Part shown: piece by piece, positions 34,811-43,925 of the stretch | How the letters are laid out: each line of letters begins with the position of its first letter | Numbering within the stretch: position 1 is the stretch's first letter | Source: Cycloclasticus sp. 46_120_T64 | Lineage (GTDB): Bacteria > Pseudomonadota > Gammaproteobacteria > Methylococcales > Cycloclasticaceae | Length of the DNA: 64,000 nt | Assembly (NCBI GenBank): GCA_002162695.1 | Contig: MAAM01000004.1 | Span: forward strand, 273,795 to 337,794 | Direction: 5' to 3' | Notes under the pieces: model-generated | Told to the model about the DNA's origin: nothing | Seen by the model: only the letters and a program-made list of their open reading frames with translations | The model's database searches: none | Translations under genes and position numbers: made by a program

Positions 34811-36093
34811 TTTTGCTGTAATTTACGCCGAATTAAATCGATATGTAAGAGCAGTTGATAAACCTTGTCGGCATACGATAACGGCGTTTTAACCTTGTTG
34901 ACCTCATTTTCGATATGACTTAACTGTTGTTCAAGCTGTATTCGCTGTGCCTGGCTGAGCTGTTGTTGGTGAATCTTATCATCAACGGCGTGAAGCGCTT
35001 CATACCAACGGTAAATCCTTGAGCTGATCCGCCAGCGGTATAACGGTGGCATCACCTTGATCAAGGGGATCAGTAGGGCGATCAACGGGATCAGCATCAC
35101 GATGAACCGGTCGATCATGATGGCGGTCGAAAAAGGTAGGTAGCGCATTAAAAATGGTGGGCCATTTTGGTAAAAGCGTTCGGCTATATCGCTGATCGGT
35201 GCGGTCAGCTGAGCAGCGTTTGGAAACTGCCCTTGCTGTGCAAAAATGCCGGCCGCCTGATGGCTGTTTTTAATGGCCTGTAATACCAACACCGCTAAGG
35301 CGGGGTGTAGTTTGTCGCTAGTGAGTAAATTGGCGCTGGGCGCGAGTAGTTGAATGTCGCTGGCGGGTAGATTTTTTTGTAGGCTGATGACCCCCGCTGG
35401 CAAAGAGACACTGGATAAAAATGGGTGTAGGCGTTGATAAGCTTCGGCGCGCGATAGGCTAAGTAGGGTGATCGTCGGCTCGTGCAGTAATTGCTGAATA
35501 ACCCTGGACTGTTCTGAGCCGATAAAGAAGGCGGCGTCAATATCGGCTTTTAATAGCTTATCGGCGGCGATACTGCCGGTATCGTCGAGTAATTGAGCTT
35601 GGTTTTCATCTAAGCCATTATCGGTCAGTAGTGTTTTCGCTAAACTTCGAGTGCCGCTGCCGGAGGGGCCAATGGCAATTTTTTTGCCGCTCAGCTGGTT
35701 GAGTTGTTGGATATTGAGCCCCTGCCGATAAAATAGCCAAGCTGGCTCGTAATATAAGCTGCCTAATGAGAGTAAGGCGGTATCGGGCTGGGTTAGGCCG
35801 CCTTGCACCAAGGCGAGGTCGACCTCATCGTTGAGTAATCTTGTTAGGTTATCGGCGGAACCGGCGGAGGTTTTTATTGTTAGCTCGATGCCTTGTTTTG
35901 CTAACCATGTTTGGTATTTCAGTGCATGCGCATAATAAGCACCTTCCTTGCTGCCGGTGCTAATACTCAGTGAGCTCGGTGGCGCGGGTTCAACGAATTG
36001 ATACGCCAGATAAAACCCCGCCAGCAGTAATATGCTGGCCAGGAGTATGCTGCTGATGGAGTCTTTTTTTGAGGTCCTTCTCGTGTTATTCAT
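34807..36093 (-). CDS. TAXI-family (TRAP-type) substrate-binding protein with membrane anchors
   Basis: 428 residues from ATG 36093, chosen because it clears the rlmKL stop. An N-terminal hydrophobic helix (about residues 16-32) is followed by the periplasmic TAXI domain (STGSKEGAYYAHA, SAGSADNLTRLLNDEVDLALVQGG, IGPSGSGTRSLA). Two hydrophobic spans near residues 320-350 and a cytoplasmic coiled tail come last. Known TAXI proteins work with a TRAP permease, none of which is here, so this membrane-bound form may act as a sensor. Translationally coupled to the EEP gene. Confidence 0.8.
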   Translation of the reverse strand: MNNTRRTSKKDSISSILLASILLLAGFYLAYQFVEPAPPSSLSISTGSKEGAYYAHALKYQTWLAKQGIELTIKTSAGSADNLTRLLNDEVDLALVQGGLTQPDTALLSLGSLYYEPAWLFYRQGLNIQQLNQLSGKKIAIGPSGSGTRSLAKTLLTDNGLDENQAQLLDDTGSIAADKLLKADIDAAFFIGSEQSRVIQQLLHEPTITLLSLSRAEAYQRLHPFLSSVSLPAGVISLQKNLPASDIQLLAPSANLLTSDKLHPALAVLVLQAIKNSHQAAGIFAQQGQFPNAAQLTAPISDIAERFYQNGPPFLMRYLPFSTAIMIDRFIVMLIPLIALLIPLIKVMPPLYRWRISSRIYRWYEALHAVDDKIHQQQLSQAQRIQLEQQLSHIENEVNKVKTPLSYADKVYQLLLHIDLIRRKLQQK

Positions 36094-36100
36094 CGCGTTG

Positions 36101-38308
36101 CTAATTATTAAAGGATATATTCCAACAATAGTGGATTCTAGGGTTGCGCTCAAAGTCCTTTGGCAGGGTTTGTTTGCTGATGTCTTGCACCGCTAATTTG
36201 GGGAACTGGGTCTCGTCAAATTTGAATTTGCGGAAATTTGTCGAGAAAATAATGAGCCCTTTTTTGGTTAATAATTCGGCGGATTTATGAATTAACTCAA
36301 TGTAATCTCGCTGAATATCAAACACATTCTCCATTCGTTTGGAATTTGAAAAGGTAGGGGGATCGATAAAGATAAGTTCGTACTTTTTCTGTTCGCTAAT
36401 GGCGGTGTCTAACCACTCCATGCAGTTTGCCCGAACCAATTGGTGTTTGTCAGACTTGATCTCGTTAAGCTCAAAGTTCTTTTGTGCCCAGTCTAAATAA
36501 GTTTTTGACATATCCACCGTGGTGCTGGTGGTAGCACCGCCGAGAATGGCGTGCACACTGGCGGTACCGGTATAAGCAAATAGGTTTAAAAACTGCTTAC
36601 CATTGGCTTGTTGATAGATGGATTGTCGAATAGGGCGGTGATCTAAAAATAAACCGGTGTCGAGGTAATCTCTAAAATTAACGAGGAATTCGGCTTTGCC
36701 CTCTTTGATTTGGTGGAAGCCGCCTTCGGTGCCTTGTTTCTCATATTGGGTGCTACCTTTTTGCCGGCGACGAATTTTTAATGAAACTTGTTGCTGAGGG
36801 ATGGCAAAAACTTCAGGTAATACCGCTAAGGCGTCGCGCAAACGTTGAATAGATTTTTTCTCATCGATGCTTTTGGGAGCCTCGTATTCTTGCACGTGTA
36901 ACCACGTTTTTTCACCTTGATACAGGTCGATGGCAATCGCGTATTCGGGTAAGTCGGCGTCGTAAACACGGTAACAAGATACCGCGTTGTTTTTTACCCA
37001 AGGTTTAAGTTTTTTAATGTTCTTGCGTAGGCGATTTGCCAGCATGGTCGCGCCTTCACTCCAATCACCTTGGCTGGCTAATAAGGATTTTTTCAGGTTA
37101 TCGCCAATGACTTGCTGCTGCCCCGCTTGCTGGCCTTCAAAATGACGTTCGGGTTCTACCGAAAAATTAAATACCTTACAGGCGATTGCGCCGTTATAGA
37201 GTTGATAAGACTTATGCGATTTTAACGAGACATTAAATGCTAGGTCGGTATTGCCGGTGAAAACAGACGCCTGCCAGCCATTAAAACGGGCTTTTAGTAT
37301 GGTGCCTATTTCTTGGTATAAGGGTTGTAGATTTTTAATATCACCTAAGCGTTCGCCATAGGGCGGGTTAACGATGAATAAACCAGGCTTCCAGGCTTCA
37401 TCGGGAACCACTTTGCTAAGCGGTAAACTCACGGCTTTGACTTGCCATAACAAATTGGCCGCTTTGATATTAGCCTTGGCGATGCCGGCATTTTTGATGC
37501 TGATATCGGAGCCCATAATGGGCGGGATATTGTCGATACCTTGGTCGCGTCGGTACTCGGCTTCCTTGCGTAAGCGCTGCCAAATTGGCGGGCTAAATTG
37601 TGCCCAACCGAGGAAGCCATAATATTCACGTAACAAGCCGGGGGCAATATCGCCCGCCATCATTGCGGCTTCGGTTAATAGTGTGCCAGAGCCACACATC
37701 GGGTCGTATAACGCGCCACCAGCAGCGGCTATTGTTGGCCAGCCAGCGCGGATTAAAATTGCGGCCGCAAGGTTTTCCTTTAACGGGGCTTCAACCGATT
37801 CGGCGCGGTAACACCGACGATGCAGACTATCGCCCGATAGATCGAGGCTGAGGGTGACTTTATCGTTATGGATATAGGCATTAATGCGGATATCCGGTTG
37901 GTCGCGCTGTACATCGGGGCGTTGGTCAATTCGTTCTTTAAATTGATCAACAATAGCATCCTTAATGACTTGCTCAGCGTAACGAGAATGGTTGATCTTG
38001 GAGCGGCGAATGGAGGCATCGATGGCAAATGTTTTATCGACATCAAAGTGCTGTGACCAGTCAATTTTCATCGCCCCAGCGTACAACTGCTCGGGCGTTT
38101 GTGCGCCATATTTTGCCAACGGCATTAATACGCGGTTGGCTAGGCGAGACCAAAGGCAGACACGTAAGGCCATTTCCATGTCGCCATCAAAATAAACCCC
38201 GCCTAAAGCGTCTTTTACCTTGTCCGCTTTTAGCGCCCTTAATTCATCGGCAAGAATCAGTTCCATGCCTTTTGCGGTGCTGGCGAAATAAGTGGTGATT
38301 TCTGACAT
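36101..38308 (-). CDS. rlmKL: Bifunctional 23S rRNA methyltransferase RlmKL
   Basis: 735 residues from ATG 38308, which has AGGAAA upstream. The N-terminal half has THUMP and the RlmL domain (DPMCGSGTLLTEAAMMAGDIAPG, FIVNPPYGERLGD), which methylates G2445. The C-terminal half is RlmK (FLNLFAYTGTASVHAILGGA, LIFIDPPTFSNSKRM), which methylates G2069. The fused form is typical of gammaproteobacteria. It is followed after seven bases by the TAXI gene. Confidence 0.96.
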   Translation of the reverse strand: MSEITTYFASTAKGMELILADELRALKADKVKDALGGVYFDGDMEMALRVCLWSRLANRVLMPLAKYGAQTPEQLYAGAMKIDWSQHFDVDKTFAIDASIRRSKINHSRYAEQVIKDAIVDQFKERIDQRPDVQRDQPDIRINAYIHNDKVTLSLDLSGDSLHRRCYRAESVEAPLKENLAAAILIRAGWPTIAAAGGALYDPMCGSGTLLTEAAMMAGDIAPGLLREYYGFLGWAQFSPPIWQRLRKEAEYRRDQGIDNIPPIMGSDISIKNAGIAKANIKAANLLWQVKAVSLPLSKVVPDEAWKPGLFIVNPPYGERLGDIKNLQPLYQEIGTILKARFNGWQASVFTGNTDLAFNVSLKSHKSYQLYNGAIACKVFNFSVEPERHFEGQQAGQQQVIGDNLKKSLLASQGDWSEGATMLANRLRKNIKKLKPWVKNNAVSCYRVYDADLPEYAIAIDLYQGEKTWLHVQEYEAPKSIDEKKSIQRLRDALAVLPEVFAIPQQQVSLKIRRRQKGSTQYEKQGTEGGFHQIKEGKAEFLVNFRDYLDTGLFLDHRPIRQSIYQQANGKQFLNLFAYTGTASVHAILGGATTSTTVDMSKTYLDWAQKNFELNEIKSDKHQLVRANCMEWLDTAISEQKKYELIFIDPPTFSNSKRMENVFDIQRDYIELIHKSAELLTKKGLIIFSTNFRKFKFDETQFPKLAVQDISKQTLPKDFERNPRIHYCWNISFNN

Positions 38309-38533
38309 TCGGTTTCCTTTAGTCTTTTTTAGTAAAACATGTGCTGCTGTTGCCAAATGGCATGGATGTGATCTATATCATCTAATGCCTCTAAGCTTAG
38401 CGGCAGTGGGCTATTTTAATCTTTTTTTGTGTAGAGTGAAGACAGTTATTAAACGATAACGTCGGATCTTTTTAGTGTTAGCCCTCATTGCCCTATGGTT
38501 AACACGATAACTTTTATCGGGCACGGAGAAAAT

Positions 38534-38752
38534 ATGAAAAAATTACTGTTAGCTCTTCCCTTTAGCGTATTAATCACCGCCTGCGGTGCTCCCTCTGTTG
38601 ATGATTTAAAGATACACCCTGACTTATTGCGTAAAGCCAATATTGAGTGTCGCCGACTCGTGGAGAAAGGTGAAAGCAGCGATACTGAAAAATGTAATAA
38701 CGCTAAACTCGCGGCAGAAGAATTGAGTACTTACGTGCATCGGGTTAGATAA
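38534..38752 (+). CDS. EexN-like lipoprotein, copy 1
   Basis: 72 residues from ATG 38534 (ribosome site GGAG). A lipoprotein signal peptide ends at VLITACG with the lipidated Cys at about residue 18. The mature part has the EexN pattern: a SVDDL-type start, DLLRKANIEC, and KCNNAKLA, with two Cys that can pair. EexN proteins act in entry exclusion of conjugative elements, but chromosomal stand-alone copies are common and of unknown role. A second copy lies 500 bp downstream at 39253. Confidence 0.7.
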   Translation: MKKLLLALPFSVLITACGAPSVDDLKIHPDLLRKANIECRRLVEKGESSDTEKCNNAKLAAEELSTYVHRVR

Positions 38753-39252
38753 ATACGACAGTAACAGCAAGCTGGTGAGCTTAGGTCGTGATGCTATTCA
38801 TGATCTAAGCTTGATGACCCGATGACCCGATGACCCGATGACCCGATGACCCGATGAGCTGATAAGGCGAGTGTTAACCTCTCGCTGAGCATTTAGTTTT
38901 CATGCGCGAATCTTGTTACTGCTGGTCTTCATGACGCCGGTACTCCCGGTTTAGTCGAGTTAACGGTGATGGCAATCAAATAATATTCCCACGGTGCTTG
39001 TTTGCCAGGCTAACCTCGTTTTTTCATCTACGGATCTTTGGTATTAGTTTAGAGAAGGAATCTCTTGCTTCAGGTAAAATACGCCTAAGATCGACCAAAA
39101 CCCCGTTAATTTTCCCGGATTATTTATCGCTTGATCGTAAGTCGTTAACAAGGGCTTAAGCGTGGAGCGGCGAGTAATCAGCTTTTTGGTTTGGTGTTAG
39201 GCGTTCTGTCCTACGGCTAACCCTGTTATATCCACAGGACATGGAGACAAAG
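38753..39252. other. Spacer between the two EexN-like genes
   Basis: No gene seen in 500 bp. It holds a hairpin (GCTTAGGTC 38779-38787 with GATCTAAGC 38802-38810) homologous to the one after copy 2, an 8-bp tandem repeat at 38813, and near 39190-39252 a leader resembling that of copy 1 (CCTA-GGCTAAC and GGAG). Confidence 0.5.
38813..38857 (+). repeat. 8-bp tandem repeat GATGACCC, five units
   Basis: Five perfect GATGACCC units (38813-38852) plus a partial sixth (GATGA). Non-coding. It starts two bases after the hairpin that follows the first EexN-like gene. Confidence 0.9.
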
Positions 39253-39480
39253 ATGAAAAAATTATTATTAGCCCTTCCTTTCAGTGTATTACTCGCGGCG
39301 TGTGGCGCACCTTCGGTTGATGAATTAAAAGTCAGCCCCGACTTATTACGTAAACTAAATATCGAGTGTGGTCGACTTGCAGAAAAAGGCGAGAGTACCG
39401 ACATCGATAAGTGTAACAATGCTGAATTGGCGCAAAAGGAATTGATCGCTAGTATGAATAAATCGTTAGATAAAAAATAG
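39253..39480 (+). CDS. EexN-like lipoprotein, copy 2
   Basis: 75 residues from ATG 39253 (GGAG upstream). Signal peptide MKKLLLALPFSVLLAACG with lipidation at the Cys, nearly identical to copy 1. The mature part (SVDELKVSPDLLRKLNIEC, KCNNAELAQKEL) differs from copy 1 at about a quarter of positions. Gene, leader and following hairpin are all duplicated, so the unit arose by tandem duplication. Confidence 0.7.
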   Translation: MKKLLLALPFSVLLAACGAPSVDELKVSPDLLRKLNIECGRLAEKGESTDIDKCNNAELAQKELIASMNKSLDKK

Positions 39481-39500
39481 CTTAATAGAGCCATCCCTTA

Positions 39501-39540
39501 AATCTAGGTCGTGGTCGTTAAGCCTGACCTAGGTTTGGTT
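39501..39540 (+). terminator. Hairpin after EexN-like copy 2
   Basis: AATCTAGGTC (39501-39510) pairs with GACCTAGGTT (39526-39535) with one wobble, followed by TGGTTTT. A weak intrinsic terminator, homologous to the hairpin after copy 1. Confidence 0.5.
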
Positions 39541-39602
39541 TTAAAACCTGTGCTGCTGAGGCGGATGGTTTGTTTAGAACTCAGCAAAAAATGGACGGTT
39601 TT

Positions 39603-40178
39603 ATGCGCCAAGCAATTAAGAACATGACTAAAAAGCTACTATCGGATAATTGGTATCGCTTACATAAATACAGCTTCGACTTTCAACTGGCATCGGGCTT
39701 ATGGCAGCGGCAGCAGCGGGAGGTCTACGACCGAGGGAATGGTGCGAGCATTTTGCTTTATAACCCGGCGACGCAACAGGTTATTCTCACTCGCCAGTTC
39801 CGTTTACCGACCTATTTAAATGGTAACTCAGACGGTTTACTAATCGAAGCCTGCGCCGGTTTACTCGATGGCGACAGCCCCGAGGTTTGTATTAGAAAAG
39901 AAACCGAGGAAGAAACCGGTTATCAAGTCGGTGCGATAAAAAAAGTATTCCAAGCTTATATGTCACCCGGCGCGGTGACCGAAATTATTCATTTCTTTAT
40001 CGCTGAATACAGCCCTGAGATGAAAATAAGTGAGGGTGGTGGGCTGGCGGATGAGCAAGAAAATATCGAGGTGCTTGAACTCGGTTTTGATGAGGCCTAT
40101 ACGATGATTGAAACGGGCGATATTGTGGATGCTAAAACGATTATGTTATTGCAGTATGTGAAGTTGCATGGGCTGTAG
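39603..40178 (+). CDS. nudK: GDP-mannose pyrophosphatase NudK-type Nudix hydrolase
   Basis: 191 residues from ATG 39603, the same length and N-terminal register as E. coli NudK ([18 protein letters not shown]). A longer TTG start at 39570 is less likely. Blocks [16 protein letters not shown] and the Nudix box [19 protein letters not shown] are present. It cleaves GDP-mannose to mannose-1-phosphate and GMP, needing Mg. No promoter was identified. Confidence 0.85.
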   Translation: MRQAIKNMTKKLLSDNWYRLHKYSFDFQLASGLWQRQQREVYDRGNGASILLYNPATQQVILTRQFRLPTYLNGNSDGLLIEACAGLLDGDSPEVCIRKETEEETGYQVGAIKKVFQAYMSPGAVTEIIHFFIAEYSPEMKISEGGGLADEQENIEVLELGFDEAYTMIETGDIVDAKTIMLLQYVKLHGL

Positions 40179-40342
40179 GGTGAGCAGCTGATAAAGCCAC
40201 TCATTTTTTTAAATTTGGCCGAGTAAGGTAAAAAAAACACGTCAACTTTCGATGTTCAGACAATGTTTAATTTATTCAAAATATATTGATTATTGAATGT
40301 GATAAAGCGGGCGGCTAACTTAACGTGAGGCCGGGTTTGAAA

Positions 40343-41437
40343 TTAATGACGCGAATGCTTGGCCGCTGGCAAAGAGAACCTAGCAATCAGCGGCAAGTGA
40401 TCACTCAATGTTAGGGACTGCTGGCCTTCAACAAAGGCGTGTTGTAGCTTGAGTTTTGGGCTATAAAAATAATAGTCGATGGTGCGATCCGCGGCGGGTA
40501 CGCGAGGGTCGTTGGGAAAGTAGCTAAACCAGTCGGCGCGTTGAGTTGATAGACTTTGTTGATAACTGGGGATAGCGCGGTAGTTTTCGTAGAGGGTTTT
40601 TATCGCGGATTCTATTTCGTGGGGTGCGCGTTGTGATTCGGCCAATAGGAAATAAGCATCGGGTGGTAACAGGTTAAAGTCGCCGCCGATTAACCAAGGG
40701 ATTTGTGCCTGTTCTAGGGACTGTAAGTGCTGGTCGATTTGTTGCACTTGTTGCTGCAAGGTATCGCTACCCTTGGCAAAGGCCGATAGGTGGGTGGTTA
40801 ACACCGCGAGTTCTGAGGCACCGTGAACGGCTAGGCGGACATCCAGCATGGCACGTTTAAAGTTGAATAACTGAGAAACAGGGTCCTGCGGAATGAGCGC
40901 CAGTTGGTGTCGAGTCGCGCTGTTGATTTTGTACTTGGAGATGATGCTTAACTTTGTGCCGACTGCGCCCATGATGCGTGGGTGGGGGAGGTAATCGGCC
41001 TGCCAATAAACGCTGCTCGCGTGACAGGCGTAGTCGCTGGGCAATAAGGCGAGCAGTTGTGCGAGTTGGTCGGCGTAATCGGTGCGTTTTGCACCGTCGT
41101 CCACTTCTTGCAATAAAATAATATCGGGGTCTTGTTGGCGAATCAGCGACGCCAAGCCGTGTAGGCTTTGTTTTATATCGGCTGTTGATGGTCGTTCATC
41201 TGGGCCGGTGTTATCGGCCAGGTCGTAGAAAAACACGTAGTTTTTCCCCGCCATAAACTGCACATTTTGATTGTACAGTTTGATCGATTGGCCGGCTTGT
41301 AATGAGGCTGTGTCGGCTGGGCAATGAACGGTTTCAGCTTGCCGCTTAGCGGGGTGAAAGGTGCTAAACCACACCGCAGCAAACAAACCGCCCAGTACTA
41401 CGGCTAGGCACAATACGCGTGTATTAAATACGGACAT
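40343..41437 (-). CDS. EEP family protein, paralogue 2
   Basis: 364 residues. An N-terminal hydrophobic helix (about 7-25) is followed by the EEP motifs in the same spacing as paralogue 1 at 33743: LYNQNVQFMAGKNYVF, LLQEVDDGAKRTDY, GGDFNLLPPDAY and SDHLPLIARF. Roughly half of positions are identical by eye. It follows the SPOR gene by 27 bp and has no TAXI partner here. Confidence 0.85.
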   Translation of the reverse strand: MSVFNTRVLCLAVVLGGLFAAVWFSTFHPAKRQAETVHCPADTASLQAGQSIKLYNQNVQFMAGKNYVFFYDLADNTGPDERPSTADIKQSLHGLASLIRQQDPDIILLQEVDDGAKRTDYADQLAQLLALLPSDYACHASSVYWQADYLPHPRIMGAVGTKLSIISKYKINSATRHQLALIPQDPVSQLFNFKRAMLDVRLAVHGASELAVLTTHLSAFAKGSDTLQQQVQQIDQHLQSLEQAQIPWLIGGDFNLLPPDAYFLLAESQRAPHEIESAIKTLYENYRAIPSYQQSLSTQRADWFSYFPNDPRVPAADRTIDYYFYSPKLKLQHAFVEGQQSLTLSDHLPLIARFSLPAAKHSRH

Positions 41438-41464
41438 ACGCTGTTGATATAAAGGCGGTGGCGG

Positions 41465-42037
41465 TTATTTTAATTTGATCGCAATGCTCTCGATATTATT
41501 ATGGTGTAAGCGGTTCTGCAATTTATCCACTAAGCGAAACGAGGTATAGGGGCCGGATTTAACACGGTGCCAGATACTGCCGCTTTGGTTGACGGTCTGC
41601 ACGGTAGACTCGATACCTAATAAGGCAATACGTGCTTTTAGCGTATCGGCTTGTTTAATTCTTCTGAACGAACCAATTTGGATAATGAAGGTGCCGGGCT
41701 TGCTCTTGCCGGTGCCTTCTAAGCGTCGTCTTTCGGCAATTTCATGTTCGGGAATGACGATTTCCATCTCGGGCAAAATTTGGTAAAAGTCGAAACGTGG
41801 TTTTGTGTCGTTGATTGCTTTGATCGGCTTAGGCGTGCTTTTTTTGACCACGCGCACGTCTTGTTTCGCTGGGCTTTGTGCCTTGCTCACGACGGGTTTT
41901 TTGTCTGTTGAATCTAAATTGGACAAAAACATGATAAAACCGCCAATTAATAAACCGGTGACTAACCACCACCAGCCAGGAATGGGCTTCTTCTTAGCCT
42001 GCTTGTTAGGGATGCGATTTTTGTAATCTCGACTCAC
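41465..42037 (-). CDS. SPOR-domain membrane protein
   Basis: 190 residues. A basic cytoplasmic head (residues 1-20), one membrane helix (about 23-42), a linker, and a C-terminal SPOR domain (GTFIIQIGSFRRIKQADTLK to IESIAIKL). SPOR domains bind denuded septal peptidoglycan, so a cell-division role like FtsN is likely; FtsN often lies next to argS. It overlaps the argS stop by one base. Confidence 0.88.
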   Translation of the reverse strand: MSRDYKNRIPNKQAKKKPIPGWWWLVTGLLIGGFIMFLSNLDSTDKKPVVSKAQSPAKQDVRVVKKSTPKPIKAINDTKPRFDFYQILPEMEIVIPEHEIAERRRLEGTGKSKPGTFIIQIGSFRRIKQADTLKARIALLGIESTVQTVNQSGSIWHRVKSGPYTSFRLVDKLQNRLHHNNIESIAIKLK

Positions 42038-43797
42038 TACATAGACTCCGGCGCTTCAACACCCAATAAGTTTAGTCCATTCGATAAAACTTGTTTGCAG
42101 GCATTGATCAGCGTTAAGCGCGCTTGCATCAACGGTTGGTCGTCTTCGATGATGAATTTTTGCGAGTTGTAATAGCTATGGAACTGGGTCGCTAGTTCAC
42201 GCAAGTAGTGGCTGAGCTGGTGCGGTTCGTAATTTTGCGCGGCTTGTTGTAGTTTTTCTGGGTAGCGGTTGAGGCTATCGATCAGATTTATTTCGTGGGT
42301 TTCAGTTAACTTGGCTAGGTTGGCTAGGCCATCTTCACGTTGGTAGCTGAGGCCTTTTTCGCTTAATTGACGCATCACGCTACAAACGCGGGCATGGGCG
42401 TATTGTACGTAGAATAAGGGGTTTTCATTTGACTGTGAGGTCGCTAAGTCTAGATCGAAATCCATGTGTTGTTCTGATTTACGCATCACATAAAAATAAC
42501 GCGCTGCATCGGCACCAATTTCTTCGCGTAACTCTCTGAGGGTGACAAACTGCCCTGAGCGGGTCGACATTTGCATTTTTTCGCCGTTTTTATACAGTAC
42601 GGCAAATTGTACGAGTAGTACTTTCAATCGCTCTGGGTCTGCTCCCATCGCAAGCAAGGCAGCTTTAACCCGAGGCACGTAGCCGTGGTGATCAGAGCCC
42701 CAAACGTCGATGATGTCGAAGCCGCGATCTAAGGTGTGTAAATGATAGGCGATGTCGGAAGCGAAATAGGTGGTTTGGCCGTTGTCACGAATCACTACGC
42801 GGTCTTTTTCGTCGCCGAATTCGGTTGATTTAAACCACCAAGCGCCGTCTTTTTGGTACATATGACCAGAGGCTTTCAGTTTATTGATGGCCTTGTCGAT
42901 CGCGCCGTTATCCATTAGCGAGCGCTCTGAGAACCAATTGTCGTATTCGACGCCGAAGCCTTTAAGGTCGTCGCGAATATCGGCCAAGATGCTGTTCAGT
43001 GCCGCGTCAAAGATGATACGGTAATGGTCGTTGCCGAGTAACTCTTTGGCGCGAGAGATTAGCGCGTCGATATGTTGTTCTTTATCGCCACCGGCGGGTT
43101 CGTCATCGCAGATGTCGTGAAAAACAAGCGCTGTGGTTTGTAGGAACTTATCGGCGTGGGCTTGTTTTAAGGCGGCGGCAATATCGTGCACATAGGAACC
43201 TTTATAACCATTGCTTGGGAAGGTGAGTGTTTCCCCACAGGCTTCTAGGTAACGTAACCAGACGCTGGTGCCGAGGATATCCATTTGGCGGCCGGCATCG
43301 TTGACGTAATACTCACGATGTACTTGGTAACCGGTTGCGCTGAGTAAGTTGGAAATGGTTGCGCCATACGCCGCTCCACGGCCATGCCCTACGTGTAGTG
43401 GGCCGGTTGGATTCGCGGAGACAAATTCAACCTGTACTTTTTTGCCTTGACCGACGTTTGAGGTACCAAAACGCTCGCCTTGCTGAAAAATGCTGTTGAT
43501 GATGGCGTGTTGACTCAACGGATTGATAAAAAAGTTGATAAAACCGGGGCCAGCGATTTCGACCTTGGTAATGTCGCTATCGGCGGGTAAATTATCGATA
43601 ATCGCTTGCGCAATCAGTCGCGGATTCTTTTTGGCCGGTTTGGCTAGCATCATCGCTAAGTTGCAGGCGTAATCGCCGTGAGAGGCGTCGCGAGTATGCT
43701 CAATTTGAATGTTTGGGCTAAGCTCGGCGGGTAGTTCGCCTTGTGTTTGTAATGATGAGATTGCTTGCTGAAGGAGGTGCGCCAAACGTGTTTTCAT
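42037..43797 (-). CDS. argS: Arginyl-tRNA synthetase
   Basis: 586 residues, class I. The HIGH motif is in [16 protein letters not shown], the KMSKS-type region in [14 protein letters not shown], and the C-terminal DALR anticodon domain follows ([17 protein letters not shown] onward). Charges tRNA-Arg. Co-transcribed with the SPOR gene, about 130 bp after priA. Confidence 0.96.
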   Translation of the reverse strand: MKTRLAHLLQQAISSLQTQGELPAELSPNIQIEHTRDASHGDYACNLAMMLAKPAKKNPRLIAQAIIDNLPADSDITKVEIAGPGFINFFINPLSQHAIINSIFQQGERFGTSNVGQGKKVQVEFVSANPTGPLHVGHGRGAAYGATISNLLSATGYQVHREYYVNDAGRQMDILGTSVWLRYLEACGETLTFPSNGYKGSYVHDIAAALKQAHADKFLQTTALVFHDICDDEPAGGDKEQHIDALISRAKELLGNDHYRIIFDAALNSILADIRDDLKGFGVEYDNWFSERSLMDNGAIDKAINKLKASGHMYQKDGAWWFKSTEFGDEKDRVVIRDNGQTTYFASDIAYHLHTLDRGFDIIDVWGSDHHGYVPRVKAALLAMGADPERLKVLLVQFAVLYKNGEKMQMSTRSGQFVTLRELREEIGADAARYFYVMRKSEQHMDFDLDLATSQSNENPLFYVQYAHARVCSVMRQLSEKGLSYQREDGLANLAKLTETHEINLIDSLNRYPEKLQQAAQNYEPHQLSHYLRELATQFHSYYNSQKFIIEDDQPLMQARLTLINACKQVLSNGLNLLGVEAPESM

Positions 43798-43925
43798 AAT
43801 AAATAGAGTCGTCGAGTGATAACAAAGGGGTGGCCGACAAACGCCAGGCGTTTACGGTAAAGGCGTATTATCGCTTGTGGGCTAAAACTTGCAAGCCTAA
43901 TGCCGTGTTGATCGATAGCTTGAGC

